From Pedobacter boryungensis (GTDB taxonomy: Bacteria > Bacteroidota > Bacteroidia > Sphingobacteriales > Sphingobacteriaceae), in assembly GCF_013204825.1 (NCBI RefSeq), contig NZ_JABMKV010000002.1, positions 682,001 through 746,000 of the forward strand: DNA of 64,000 nt. Direction: 5' to 3'. The notes under the pieces are model-generated. The model worked only from the letters and a program-made list of their open reading frames with translations, was not told where the DNA came from and searched no databases. The translations under genes and the position numbers were made by a program. Below are positions 17,260-25,917 of this stretch, piece by piece (the first letter of the stretch is position 1; each line of letters starts with the position of its first letter).

Positions 17260-18831
17260 ATGGTAGAGGTAAGACCAGACGAAGTTTCGGCAATTATCAG
17301 ACAACAATTGTCAGGCTTTAAATCGGAAGCTGAATTGGAAGAAGTTGGTACCGTTTTACAAGTGGGTGATGGTATTGCTCGTGTTTACGGTTTAACTAAA
17401 GTTCAAAGTGGTGAGCTAGTTGAATTTGCAAACGGATTGCAAGGTATCGTTTTAAACCTTGAAGAAGATAACGTTGGTGTGGTTTTATTAGGCCCATCAG
17501 ACGAGATTAAAGAAGGTGATACTATTAAACGTACCAAAAAAATTGCTTCTATTAAAGTTGGTGAAGGTATGTTAGGTCGTGTTGTTAACACACTTGGTGA
17601 GCCTATTGACGGTAAAGGGCCAATTTTAGGCGAGACTTACGAAATGCCTTTGGAGCGTAAAGCACCAGGTGTAATTTATCGTCAGCCAGTTACTGAACCT
17701 TTACAAACAGGTATTAAAGCAATTGATGCAATGATTCCAATCGGTCGTGGTCAACGTGAGTTGGTTATTGGTGATCGTCAAATTGGTAAAACTGCAGTTT
17801 GTATCGATACCATTATCAATCAGAAAGAGTTTTATGATGCAGGAAATCCTGTGTTCTGTATATATGTAGCTTGTGGACAAAAAGCAAGTACAGTAGCGAA
17901 CGTGGTACGTACATTAGAAGAAAATGGTGCAATGCCTTACACTGTAGTTGTTGCTGCATCTGCTGCTGAACCTGCTCCATTACAGTTTTACGCTCCATTT
18001 GCAGGTGCTGCAATTGGTGAGTTTTTCCGTGATACTGGTCGTCCAGCATTAATTGTTTATGATGATTTATCTAAACAAGCAGTTGCTTACCGTGAGGTGT
18101 CATTATTATTACGTCGTCCACCGGGTCGTGAGGCTTATCCAGGTGATGTGTTTTATTTGCACAGTCGTTTATTAGAACGTGCTGCAAAAATCAACGCAAA
18201 CGATGAGATTGCTAAGAACATGAATGATTTACCAGAATCGTTAAAGGGAATTGTTAAAGGTGGTGGTTCATTAACTGCTTTACCAATTATCGAAACTCAA
18301 GCTGGTGACGTTTCTGCATATATTCCAACTAACGTAATCTCAATTACTGATGGTCAGATTTTCTTAGAGTCGAATTTATTCAACTCTGGTGTACGCCCGG
18401 CAATTAACGTAGGTATTTCGGTATCACGTGTAGGTGGTAATGCACAAATTAAATCAATGAAAAAAGTAGCTGGTACGTTAAAATTAGATCAGGCTCAATA
18501 CCGTGAGTTAGAGGCTTTCTCTAAATTCGGTTCTGATTTAGATGCGGCTACTAAATCTGTTTTAGATAAAGGTGCTCGTAACGTAGAGATGTTGAAACAA
18601 GCTCAATTCTCTCCATTTACTGTTGAGAAACAAGTTGCGATTGTTTATTTGGGTACTAAAAACTTAATGCGTTCGGTTCCTGTAAACAAAGTAAAAGAAT
18701 TTGAAGCGGAGTTTTTACAAGCACTAGAATTACGTCATCCAGAAGCTTTAGCTTCTTTAAAAGCTGGTAAGTTAGATGATGCAATTGAAGTGTTAGAAAG
18801 AGTTGCAAAAGAGATTTCAAGTAAATACTAA
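17260..18831 (+). CDS. atpA: F1F0 ATP synthase subunit alpha
   Basis: 523 residues. Alpha alternates with beta in the catalytic hexamer and binds non-catalytic nucleotide. The Walker A motif GDRQIGKT is at residues 171-178. The family signature [18 protein letters not shown] stretch ([14 protein letters not shown]) is in the C-terminal half, and the N-terminal beta-barrel carries [11 protein letters not shown]. Length is normal. Its usual partner atpD is not in this window, in line with the split atp genes of Bacteroidota. Confidence 0.98.
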   Translation: MVEVRPDEVSAIIRQQLSGFKSEAELEEVGTVLQVGDGIARVYGLTKVQSGELVEFANGLQGIVLNLEEDNVGVVLLGPSDEIKEGDTIKRTKKIASIKVGEGMLGRVVNTLGEPIDGKGPILGETYEMPLERKAPGVIYRQPVTEPLQTGIKAIDAMIPIGRGQRELVIGDRQIGKTAVCIDTIINQKEFYDAGNPVFCIYVACGQKASTVANVVRTLEENGAMPYTVVVAASAAEPAPLQFYAPFAGAAIGEFFRDTGRPALIVYDDLSKQAVAYREVSLLLRRPPGREAYPGDVFYLHSRLLERAAKINANDEIAKNMNDLPESLKGIVKGGGSLTALPIIETQAGDVSAYIPTNVISITDGQIFLESNLFNSGVRPAINVGISVSRVGGNAQIKSMKKVAGTLKLDQAQYRELEAFSKFGSDLDAATKSVLDKGARNVEMLKQAQFSPFTVEKQVAIVYLGTKNLMRSVPVNKVKEFEAEFLQALELRHPEALASLKAGKLDDAIEVLERVAKEISSKY

Positions 18832-18832
18832 G

Positions 18833-18891
18833 AAGTTTAAAGTTGAAAGTAGAGAGTTTAAGCTTTTTACTTTTAACTTCAGACTTTACAC
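18833..18891 (+). repeat. 7-bp tandem array with its inverted complement between atpA and atpG
   Basis: Four heptamers related to AAGTTTA occupy 18833-18860. Three bases later come four heptamers of the form TTxxxAC at 18864-18891, which are roughly the reverse complement of the first set. The transcript could fold into a long hairpin. It fills nearly the whole 69-base gap and is non-coding. Confidence 0.7.
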
Positions 18892-18900
18892 TTATAAAGA

Positions 18901-19782
18901 ATGGCTAATTTAAAAGAAGTAAGAATTCGTATATCATCGGTACAATCTACCCAGCAGATTACAAAAGCTATGAAAATGGTTTCGGCTGCGAAGTTAAAAC
19001 GTGCTACCAATGCTATTGTAGCTTTACGCCCTTATGCTACTAAATTGAAAGAGATTTTAGGAAATCTTTCTGCCAGTTTAGAAGGTGCTTCATCTCCTTT
19101 TAGTCAGGAACGTGAGCCGAATAAGGTATTAATTGTTGTAGTATCATCAAACCGTGGTTTGGCTGGTGCTTTTAACATGAATGTAATTAAAACTGCGAAT
19201 ATTTTAATTGCCGAAAAATATAGCGAACAGCTTAAAAATGGTAATGTAAGTATAGTTGCTATTGGTAAAAAAGCGCAAGATTTTTACGAAAAACGTAATT
19301 ATAAAGTAGTTGGAAACAATAACGAAGTTTACTCGGCTTTAACATTCGAAAACGTAACTAAAATTACCGATGCTATTATGGCTGGTTTTGAAAAGGAAGA
19401 GTTTGATAGAGTAGAATTGGTTTATAACCGTTTTAAAAATGCTGCAGTGCAGATTTTAACTACTGAACAATTATTACCACTACCTAAAGCAGAAACGAAT
19501 GACGCAGTAAAAGCATCGAACGTTGATTACATTTTAGAGCCAAATCAAGAAGAAATTGTAAAACAGTTGATTCCTAAATCGATTAAAACACAATTATATA
19601 AAGCAGTATTAGATTCTCACGCTTCTGAACATGGTGCTCGTATGACATCAATGGATAAAGCAACAGAAAATGCTGGTGACTTGATTAAATCATTAAAATT
19701 AGCGTATAACCAAGCTCGTCAGGCGGCAATTACAACGGAGTTGACAGAGATTGTGAGCGGTGCAGCAGCATTGAACGGGTAA
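18901..19782 (+). CDS. atpG: F1F0 ATP synthase subunit gamma
   Basis: 293 residues. Gamma is the central rotor shaft. The N-terminal coiled coil starts MANLKEVRIRISSVQSTQQI and runs into TKAMKMVSAAKLKRA. The middle Rossmann-like domain has VVSSNRGLAGAFN. The C-terminal helix carries the family signature around EHGARMTSMDKATENAGDLI. It is the last gene of this operon and is followed by a terminator hairpin. atpD and atpC must lie elsewhere. Confidence 0.97.
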   Translation: MANLKEVRIRISSVQSTQQITKAMKMVSAAKLKRATNAIVALRPYATKLKEILGNLSASLEGASSPFSQEREPNKVLIVVVSSNRGLAGAFNMNVIKTANILIAEKYSEQLKNGNVSIVAIGKKAQDFYEKRNYKVVGNNNEVYSALTFENVTKITDAIMAGFEKEEFDRVELVYNRFKNAAVQILTTEQLLPLPKAETNDAVKASNVDYILEPNQEEIVKQLIPKSIKTQLYKAVLDSHASEHGARMTSMDKATENAGDLIKSLKLAYNQARQAAITTELTEIVSGAAALNG

Positions 19783-19818
19783 TTACATTAATTAGTTGTT
19801 TATATCTTCATTTAAACT

Positions 19819-19847
19819 AAGCCCTTTATCCGTTAGATAAAGGGCTT
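19819..19847 (+). terminator. Terminator hairpin of the ATP synthase operon
   Basis: A perfect 12-bp stem, AAGCCCTTTATC (19819-19830) and GATAAAGGGCTT (19836-19847), encloses the loop CGTTA. It lies 36 bases after the atpG stop. The T-run after it is short, so the stem itself is the main evidence. Confidence 0.75.
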
Positions 19848-19916
19848 TAGGCTAAAATAAAGTCTTAATTTTATTAAATTTTTATATCTTTATTATTAAG
19901 CGTTTTAAAATTTACT

Positions 19917-19936
19917 CTACCTACACTTGTAGGTAG
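19917..19936. promoter_or_regulatory. 20-bp palindrome, possible operator
   Basis: CTACCTACA and TGTAGGTAG flank a two-base centre, giving a perfect 9-bp dyad. With only two central bases it suits a dimeric DNA-binding protein better than an RNA hairpin. It lies 126 bases before the FN3 lipoprotein gene. Confidence 0.5.
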
Positions 19937-19980
19937 TTTGTATTGAAGAGCTATAGGGTACTTACTTTGTTGTTTCCGAA

Positions 19981-20010
19981 TTTGATCTATCCTTAATAGA
20001 TCAAAGCTTT
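19981..20010 (+). promoter_or_regulatory. 10-bp hairpin upstream of the FN3 lipoprotein gene
   Basis: TTTGATCTAT (19981-19990) and ATAGATCAAA (19996-20005) pair perfectly around CCTTA and are followed by GCTTTTTAA. It could be a weak terminator, an attenuator or an operator in the leader of the gene at 20062. Confidence 0.5.
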
Positions 20011-20061
20011 TTAATTGTAAAGTTTATCTTCTATATAAGATTATTAACTTAATTTAATTAT

Positions 20062-20943
20062 ATGAAAAATATATCTATATTATTTTTAGTTGTTTTCTTA
20101 TTTGCATGTAAAGATGAAAATAATACTCCTATTGAAAGTTCAAAACCTTATGACTTGGAAGTAGTGTCTTCGACTCTAACCTCAATTAAGATATCATGGA
20201 AGGATTTAACATCAGTGTCAGGTTTCAATGTATATAGAAAAACAGGTAGTTCTAATTATGTAAAGATTACATCAATTGCCTTTCCAATTAAAAGCTATTC
20301 TGATACTCAATTAACCCCTGGTACATTATATACCTATAAAGTTACTGCTGTTACTGCTGACGGAGCGGAAAGTTTGCCAACAAACGAATTAACAGTTTCA
20401 ACTGTAATAAACACTGTGATAACTGGCTTTAGTATTCCATCAAAGAATTTTGGTGATGCTCCTTTTAGTATTTTACCTCCAATAAGCAATAGTCCTGAGC
20501 CTTTCTTTTATATTTCAGGAAATGAAAATGTGGCGAAGATTTTGGGTAATGTTATTACCATTATTGGCCCCGGTTCATCTATAATATCGGTTAATCAGAA
20601 AGCTACTAGTAATTATAGCATAGGAACAATTTCTACTATATTTACAGTTAATGGAGCCTCTCCAACCTTAAGTAATTTTATTGTAGTTACTAAGTTCAAC
20701 TACGATCCAACAAGATTTCCAGAAGAAATTATTCCTCCAACTAGCAACAGTACCGGGAAATTCTCGTACACAAGTAGCGATACATCAATTGCTTCAATTG
20801 GCACACTACAATGTGGACTTGGCTGTTCCATACCTACTTTAGAAATAAAAAAAGCAGGTACTGTTACGATAACTGCTAATCAAGCTGCTCAAGGCGCCTA
20901 TTCATCTGGAACAATTTCCAAAACGATTACGCTTACAAATTAA
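20062..20943 (+). CDS. Surface-type lipoprotein with a fibronectin type III domain
   Basis: 293 residues. It has a lipoprotein signal with lipobox LFAC (Cys16) followed by acidic residues (KDENN), which in Bacteroidota can favour export to the surface. A fibronectin type III domain spans about residues 30-115 (ISWKDLTSVSGFNVYRKTG, YTYKVTAVTADG). Two related Ig-like repeats follow, each with a Phe-Ser/Asn core and a 'PP(I/T)SNS' turn. No catalytic domain is visible, so binding or adhesion is the likeliest role. The 279-base upstream gap has two dyads. Confidence 0.8.
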   Translation: MKNISILFLVVFLFACKDENNTPIESSKPYDLEVVSSTLTSIKISWKDLTSVSGFNVYRKTGSSNYVKITSIAFPIKSYSDTQLTPGTLYTYKVTAVTADGAESLPTNELTVSTVINTVITGFSIPSKNFGDAPFSILPPISNSPEPFFYISGNENVAKILGNVITIIGPGSSIISVNQKATSNYSIGTISTIFTVNGASPTLSNFIVVTKFNYDPTRFPEEIIPPTSNSTGKFSYTSSDTSIASIGTLQCGLGCSIPTLEIKKAGTVTITANQAAQGAYSSGTISKTITLTN

Positions 20944-21012
20944 GTTTGCTGTTGTAAATTACTTCTATAAAGCATTAATCTATTAGCTTTGTTATAAATT
21001 AAATGAAGTAAT

Positions 21013-21783
21013 ATGAAGAAGTTGTTTTTTATAAGCGTTTTTTATCTATTGTCTGCTTTATCGTTTGCTCAAAAAAGCCCTGAAAGAGATTATACAAATG
21101 CAGTTTTATGGCAACAGTACAGTGGTGAATATAGAGCCTTATCTTTTCAGGCTTATAATTTTGCTCGTTTATCCTTAAAGGAAGCACTGTGGAATCAGGC
21201 GAATGCCAAACCGAATTGTGTAATTGTAGATGCTGATGAAACCATTTTAGATAATTCTGCTTTCCAAGGGCATGAAATGAAAAATGGAGTAAGTTATGTA
21301 CAAAAGGATTGGACGCAATGGACTTCTTTAGCACAGGCTGATACAGTTCCTGGGGCTTTAGCATTTTTGAAATTTGCAGCTAGTAAAAATGTAGAAACTT
21401 TTTATGTAACTAATAGAGAAGCCGCGGATCATGATGGCACATTAAAGAACCTGCAAAAATTTGGATTTCCTTATGCCGATGAAGCGCATTTATTGTTAAA
21501 AACTACTACATCAGATAAAGAACCACGGAGACAAAAAATACTTGAAAAATATAATATCTTATTGTTGTGTGGAGATAATTTGAGCGATTTTTCAAACGTG
21601 TTTTATCGCGAAGGAAAAGATACAAAAGAGCAAGTTAATCTATTGCAAAACCTATTTGGAACTCGCTTTATAGTATTACCAAATCCTATGTATGGGGATT
21701 GGGAAAAGCTATTGTACAAGGGTGATAAATTAAATGAAGCGGATAAAGCAAAACAAAGATTTAATCAGCTGAAAAGTTATTAA
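21013..21783 (+). CDS. HAD-type acid phosphatase / 5'-nucleotidase, e(P4) family
   Basis: 256 residues. Enzymes of this family dephosphorylate nucleotides such as NMN outside the inner membrane. The HAD nucleophile motif DADETILDNS is at about residues 72-81, later motifs are FYVTNREA, and LLLCGDNLSDFSN supplies the metal-binding aspartates. Despite the family name, the N-terminus (about 1-19, ALSFAQ) looks like a type I signal and has no lipobox cysteine, so the product should be soluble in the periplasm. Confidence 0.9.
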   Translation: MKKLFFISVFYLLSALSFAQKSPERDYTNAVLWQQYSGEYRALSFQAYNFARLSLKEALWNQANAKPNCVIVDADETILDNSAFQGHEMKNGVSYVQKDWTQWTSLAQADTVPGALAFLKFAASKNVETFYVTNREAADHDGTLKNLQKFGFPYADEAHLLLKTTTSDKEPRRQKILEKYNILLLCGDNLSDFSNVFYREGKDTKEQVNLLQNLFGTRFIVLPNPMYGDWEKLLYKGDKLNEADKAKQRFNQLKSY

Positions 21784-21848
21784 AATGTATGCTGATTTTA
21801 CCTAATTAATATTATTTTTGTAGCAGAAAAATTTTTAAAAGAAAAACG

Positions 21849-22064
21849 ATGGAACAATTTGAAGAAAGAGAACAAAGCATGAAGTCTGCTAATCAAGTTT
21901 CGATATATAAATCATTACTAGTTGGAATTTTAATTGGAGTTGTGGGTGTTTTTGGCCGCTTTGCCTTTGATTCAATGGCACTTTCAATTGCATGTTGGGT
22001 TATCTTATTAATTGGTACAATCTGGAGCTTTAAAGCTGTTTTTAAGATTTTAGACGCAAAATAA
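21849..22064 (+). CDS. Small two-helix membrane protein of unknown function
   Basis: 71 residues. An acidic N-terminus (MEQFEEREQSMKSANQ) precedes two hydrophobic helices at about residues 22-41 and 45-66. It is read with the upstream phosphatase (65-base gap) and followed directly by a terminator. No family motif is recognisable. Confidence 0.7.
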   Translation: MEQFEEREQSMKSANQVSIYKSLLVGILIGVVGVFGRFAFDSMALSIACWVILLIGTIWSFKAVFKILDAK

Positions 22065-22085
22065 ATAGACTATTTTATATGTATT

Positions 22086-22120
22086 AATCCTCTTTGGTAA
22101 TAACCGGAGAGGATTTTTTA
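22086..22120 (+). terminator. Intrinsic terminator
   Basis: A 13-bp stem (22086-22098 with 22103-22115, two G-U pairs) around the loop AATA is followed by TTTTTA. It ends the transcript carrying the phosphatase and the small membrane protein. Confidence 0.85.
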
Positions 22121-22186
22121 TTGGGTATTATTTCTGTTACTCATAAGAATTTAAGGTTACTTCTGCATCCTATTGGCATTAAGCAA

Positions 22187-22198
22187 TACCGGCCGGTA
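22187..22198. promoter_or_regulatory. Perfect 12-bp palindrome TACCGGCCGGTA
   Basis: A GC-rich perfect dyad in an AT-rich gap, 92 bases before the DUF4349 lipoprotein gene. It could be an operator. I have no partner protein to propose. Confidence 0.35.
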
Positions 22199-22289
22199 CA
22201 AATAAATTAAACAAATTTTAATGCTGAAATTGCTATGGGCGAACCCTATCAATTGGCACTAGAGTTTGACACCTTAAACAATAGAAATA

Positions 22290-23138
22290 ATGAAAAGATA
22301 TTTATTTTGTGTCGCTATTATCATAGCTATGTTTGGCTGCAACTCTGAGAAGAAAAATGATTATGCCAGCTCAGAAAATTTAGTAGTATCTGATACTACA
22401 GCATCTGTTGATACAACTTCGATTGCAAAAATCATAAAGACTGCAGATATGCGGTTTCGTGTTAAAGATGTCCAAGGAACAAAGGAACAGTTAAGTGCCA
22501 GTATAAAAGCACGAGGAGGAACAATTGCTGAATTTTCTATCGAAAGCTCAATTCAAGAGCGTGATAAAGTAAAATACAGTGTAGATTCATTGAAAGAAAT
22601 CACCTCTTGTCGTAAAGAAGGATTTGTCATTGCAAAAATTCCTTCAGAAAAATTGGATGATTTTACAAACTCGGTTGCAAAAATGGCTGTGTTTGTTGAT
22701 CATCAAGCGATGAAGATGGATGATCAGAGTATCGCATATTTGGCTAATAAGCTGAAAGCTCAAAACAGAGTTGATGCAATGAATGCTATCAATAAAACCG
22801 CAACTAGAAAAGGAAATAACATAGAAACATCATTGTATATTAAAGATGATTATGTTGATAAGAAAATAGAAAATATGAGCATAGATAATCGTGTAAGGTA
22901 TAGTACAATTACCCTTAATTTTTATCAAGACAATACTGTAAATGCCATAATTGTTGGGAATGACAATTTATATGATTATCGTCCTGGTTTTTTTCAACGT
23001 TTAGGTTTAAATATAATTGATGGTTGGATATATTTTAAGGAGTTTTTGTTGGGGTTATCACGCTTATGGGCAATAATTGCTCTAGGTCTTGTAATATTTT
23101 TTGGAGTTAGATATTTAATTAGAAAGCGAAAAGTCTAA
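22290..23138 (+). CDS. DUF4349 lipoprotein
   Basis: 282 residues. The lipobox is MFGC (Cys17). A DUF4349-like domain covers about residues 45-215: IKTADMRFRVKDV near its start, a helical middle (DDQSIAYLANKLKAQNRVDAM) and a beta strand before the end (RVRYSTITLNFYQD). A transmembrane helix at about residues 253-274 and a basic tail (RKRKV) end the protein. The family is widespread but its function is unknown. A hairpin separates it from the convergent ruvC. Confidence 0.82.
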   Translation: MKRYLFCVAIIIAMFGCNSEKKNDYASSENLVVSDTTASVDTTSIAKIIKTADMRFRVKDVQGTKEQLSASIKARGGTIAEFSIESSIQERDKVKYSVDSLKEITSCRKEGFVIAKIPSEKLDDFTNSVAKMAVFVDHQAMKMDDQSIAYLANKLKAQNRVDAMNAINKTATRKGNNIETSLYIKDDYVDKKIENMSIDNRVRYSTITLNFYQDNTVNAIIVGNDNLYDYRPGFFQRLGLNIIDGWIYFKEFLLGLSRLWAIIALGLVIFFGVRYLIRKRKV

Positions 23139-23143
23139 TCATT

Positions 23144-23185
23144 TTATGATGAAGTAATCTTAGAGATAGGGTTACTTCATCATAA
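23144..23185. terminator. Hairpin between convergent DUF4349 gene and ruvC
   Basis: A perfect 14-bp inverted repeat (23144-23157 and 23172-23185) with a 14-base loop sits between the two converging genes. There is no long T-run on either side, so it is a probable bidirectional terminator rather than a certain one. Confidence 0.6.
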
Positions 23186-23208
23186 TTTACATCAATAATG
23201 CGAAGTTT

Positions 23209-23772
23209 TTATTTCACTCTTTTCTTATTATCCTTTACAAAAGCATCCCAACCAGAATAAGATTTGCCTGTGTTTGATGTATTAATTTTTTGAAACGAAT
23301 GACAAACTGCAACAGCTAGACCATCGGTAGCATCTAAAAATTCTGGAGTTTCATGAAAGCCTAATAATCGTTGTAACATGGCAGCAACTTGCTCTTTACT
23401 TGCAGTTCCTTTACCTGTTATAGATTGTTTAATTTTTCGAGGAGCATATTCGGTAACCGAGATATTTCTTGATAAAGCAGCAGCCATTGCAATTCCTTGA
23501 GCTCTGCCAAGTTTTAACATTACTTGAATGTTTTTACCATAAAAAGGAGCTTCAATAGCTAATACATCTGGTTTATATTCGTCAATTAATGCAATTGTTT
23601 TTTCGAAAATGCGTTGAAGTTTTAAAAAGTGATCATCTAAATGATTCATTTTTACAATGCCCATGCCAAGCAATTCAATTTTATTTCCCTTTTCTAACAC
23701 GATACCGTAACCCATAATGGCTGTACCTGGGTCGATACCCATGATAACTCGTTCCTTTTTTTCAACCAACAT
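23209..23772 (-). CDS. ruvC: Holliday junction endonuclease RuvC
   Basis: 187 residues. RuvC resolves Holliday junctions during recombinational repair. The four catalytic acidic residues are in place: Asp14 in MGIDPGTAIMGYG, Glu in LAIEAPFYGKN, and two Asp in EFLDATDGLAVAVCH. The DNA-binding stretch KIKQSITGKGTASKEQV is intact. The start could instead be the ATG ten residues downstream. It is divergent from the flippase-like gene at 23815, with a 42-base gap. Confidence 0.96.
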   Translation of the reverse strand: MLVEKKERVIMGIDPGTAIMGYGIVLEKGNKIELLGMGIVKMNHLDDHFLKLQRIFEKTIALIDEYKPDVLAIEAPFYGKNIQVMLKLGRAQGIAMAAALSRNISVTEYAPRKIKQSITGKGTASKEQVAAMLQRLLGFHETPEFLDATDGLAVAVCHSFQKINTSNTGKSYSGWDAFVKDNKKRVK

Positions 23773-23814
23773 ACAACAATATTAAGCATATTTGCACAAT
23801 CAAAAAGCAAAAAT

Positions 23815-24792
23815 TTGACACCTCAATACAAAAAAATATTTTCCATCAGTATTAAAATCGCGATTGTAGTTTTTGCATTTTGGTTTATCTATGTAAAACT
23901 TATTGCTAATAACGACTTAAAGAAATTTATATCATTATTAAATGCAATGCCTAGATTTCAAATCTGGACAATACTTTCTATTGTTGTTGCTCTAATGCTT
24001 TTAAATTGGGGTTTAGAAGCTGTAAAATGGAAAAGATTAATTAAACAAGTCGAACCAATTAATATATGGCTGGCTATAGAATCAGTTTTTTGCGGATTAA
24101 CTTGGGCCGTTTTTACCCCGAATCGATTGGGAGAATATGGCGGTAGAGTATTTTTTCTTTCCCCAAAAAGAAGGATAGTTGGAGTGGTAGCGATGGCAGT
24201 AGGTAATATTGGTCAGCTAGTATTAACCAACTTTTTTGGAGCAATTGCTGTGTGTATTTTTATTTACAGATTTACGCCAATAGATCATCGCTTGTTTTTG
24301 GCGGTTTGTGCAATAGCTATGGGTTTTTGCTTGTTTTTTATCATTTTCTTCTTCAACATTAAATGGTTAAATGGCATTTTGTTATCCATGCGTTTTACAA
24401 GAAAATATAAAAAATTCTATTCTATTTTGGCTCGTTATAAAAAAGCAGAATTATTAAAAATTTTACTTTTTTGTTTTGCCCGTTATTTAGTTTTTAGCAC
24501 TCAATATTTCATCATGTTTTTATGGCTTATTCCAGAGCTTCATTTCTTAGACATCATGATGCTTGTGAGTATTTTATTTTTTGTCCAATCGTCATTACCC
24601 TCGTTAGATTTACTAGATATCGGCATTAGAAGTGTTACAGCATTATTTTTCTTTAAGTTTGTAACACAGCAAAATACAGCAGTTGTAGCATGTATTGCAA
24701 GTATTTGGCTCATCAATATTATAATTCCTGCTATATTAGGGTCGTATTTTGTTTTTAAACTCAATTTCTTTGGAAGTAATCAGCGGACTTAG
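23815..24792 (+). CDS. LPG-synthase-TM / flippase-like membrane protein (UPF0104)
   Basis: 325 residues with about seven to eight hydrophobic segments spread over the length. The pattern, with a first helix after a short basic N-terminus, the conserved TPNRLGEYGGR stretch around residue 100 and long hydrophobic pairs after it, matches the lysylphosphatidylglycerol-synthase transmembrane family found next to glycosyltransferases and implicated in handling lipid-linked substrates. The start is TTG at 23815. Its end overlaps the next gene by about 44 bases, which suggests a coupled function with that glycosyltransferase. Confidence 0.78.
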   Translation: MTPQYKKIFSISIKIAIVVFAFWFIYVKLIANNDLKKFISLLNAMPRFQIWTILSIVVALMLLNWGLEAVKWKRLIKQVEPINIWLAIESVFCGLTWAVFTPNRLGEYGGRVFFLSPKRRIVGVVAMAVGNIGQLVLTNFFGAIAVCIFIYRFTPIDHRLFLAVCAIAMGFCLFFIIFFFNIKWLNGILLSMRFTRKYKKFYSILARYKKAELLKILLFCFARYLVFSTQYFIMFLWLIPELHFLDIMMLVSILFFVQSSLPSLDLLDIGIRSVTALFFFKFVTQQNTAVVACIASIWLINIIIPAILGSYFVFKLNFFGSNQRT

Positions 24793-25912
24793 TTATTTTA
24801 CCATTTTCTTAACCCTAATTTATGTGCTTGTAGTTGGCACATTTATAAGAGGCTGGACAAGAATTATTCTGTATAAACGAAATGATAAAGTTGCAAAAAC
24901 AAAAGTTTCGATATTAATCGCTGCTCGTAATGAAGAAGATAAAATAGGAAAAACTATTAATGATCTTTTAGCTCAAGATTATGATAAAAGTCTCACAGAA
25001 ATTATTGTAATAGATGATCATTCTACTGACAAAACTGCTCAAATCATAGCCTCTTATTCAGATCAAGGTATAAAACTAATACAACTCAATGAGGCGAATG
25101 CTTTAAACTCTTATAAGAAAAAGGCAATACAAACTGCTATAGGTGAAGCAACCGGTGCACTTATTATTACTACAGATGCAGACTGCAGAATGGGCCCAAA
25201 TTGGTTAAAGACCATTGTTAATTATTATGAAACTAATAATTACAAGATGATTTCGGCTCCTGTAGCATATTTTGAAGAAAAAAGTTTTTTTGAAAGAATA
25301 CAGACTTTAGAATTTTCTTATTTGATTGGATTAGGCGCCTCAACTATTGGTAATAATAATCCAAGTACCTGTAATGGTGCAAATCTGGCTTACGAACGAA
25401 AAGCATTTTTTGACGTTGGTGGTTTTAAAGGTATCGATGATTTAGCATCTGGAGATGATGAGTTATTACTACACAAAATGGCTGCTCTTTATGAAGGAAA
25501 AATTGGGTTTTTAAAAAATAAAGACGCCATAGTTTACACTCATGCCAAGCCTACATTAATTGAATTTATACAACAACGAAAACGTTGGGCATCAAAAAGC
25601 ACTCGCTATAAAGACAAATTAGTTATTGTATTGGGCATAAGTATTTGGTTATTTAATCTCAGTATTATTATAAATGCGCTATTAGCTATTGTTTTTCCTG
25701 CTGGAGAAAGTTTATGGTTTTTACTTTTTCAATTAATTTGTAAAATTGGAATAGAATTGATTTTTTTAAATAATGTAACCAACTTCTTTAAACGGAAACA
25801 ATTGTTAGTTTTACTACCAATAATGAATATTCTGCATATTATTTACTTCGTTTATATTGGTATTGCTGGTAACTTTGGTAAATACAATTGGAAAGACCGA
25901 ATGGTTAAATAG
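24749..25912 (+). CDS. Membrane-anchored family 2 glycosyltransferase
   Basis: 387 residues. A GT2 domain follows an N-terminal membrane helix: VSILIAARNEEDKIG, the nucleotide-binding VIDDHSTDKT, the DxD-like TTDADCRMGPNW, and the acceptor motif QQRKRWASKS. Two or three C-terminal membrane helices follow. Such processive-type enzymes add sugars to lipid or polysaccharide acceptors on the cytoplasmic face. No ATG fits; the start is TTG at 24749 or TTG at 24770. It overlaps the flippase-like gene, and the next gene starts 5 bases after its stop. Confidence 0.88.
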   Translation: MFLNSISLEVISGLSYFTIFLTLIYVLVVGTFIRGWTRIILYKRNDKVAKTKVSILIAARNEEDKIGKTINDLLAQDYDKSLTEIIVIDDHSTDKTAQIIASYSDQGIKLIQLNEANALNSYKKKAIQTAIGEATGALIITTDADCRMGPNWLKTIVNYYETNNYKMISAPVAYFEEKSFFERIQTLEFSYLIGLGASTIGNNNPSTCNGANLAYERKAFFDVGGFKGIDDLASGDDELLLHKMAALYEGKIGFLKNKDAIVYTHAKPTLIEFIQQRKRWASKSTRYKDKLVIVLGISIWLFNLSIIINALLAIVFPAGESLWFLLFQLICKIGIELIFLNNVTNFFKRKQLLVLLPIMNILHIIYFVYIGIAGNFGKYNWKDRMVK

Positions 25913-25917
25913 GTAAG

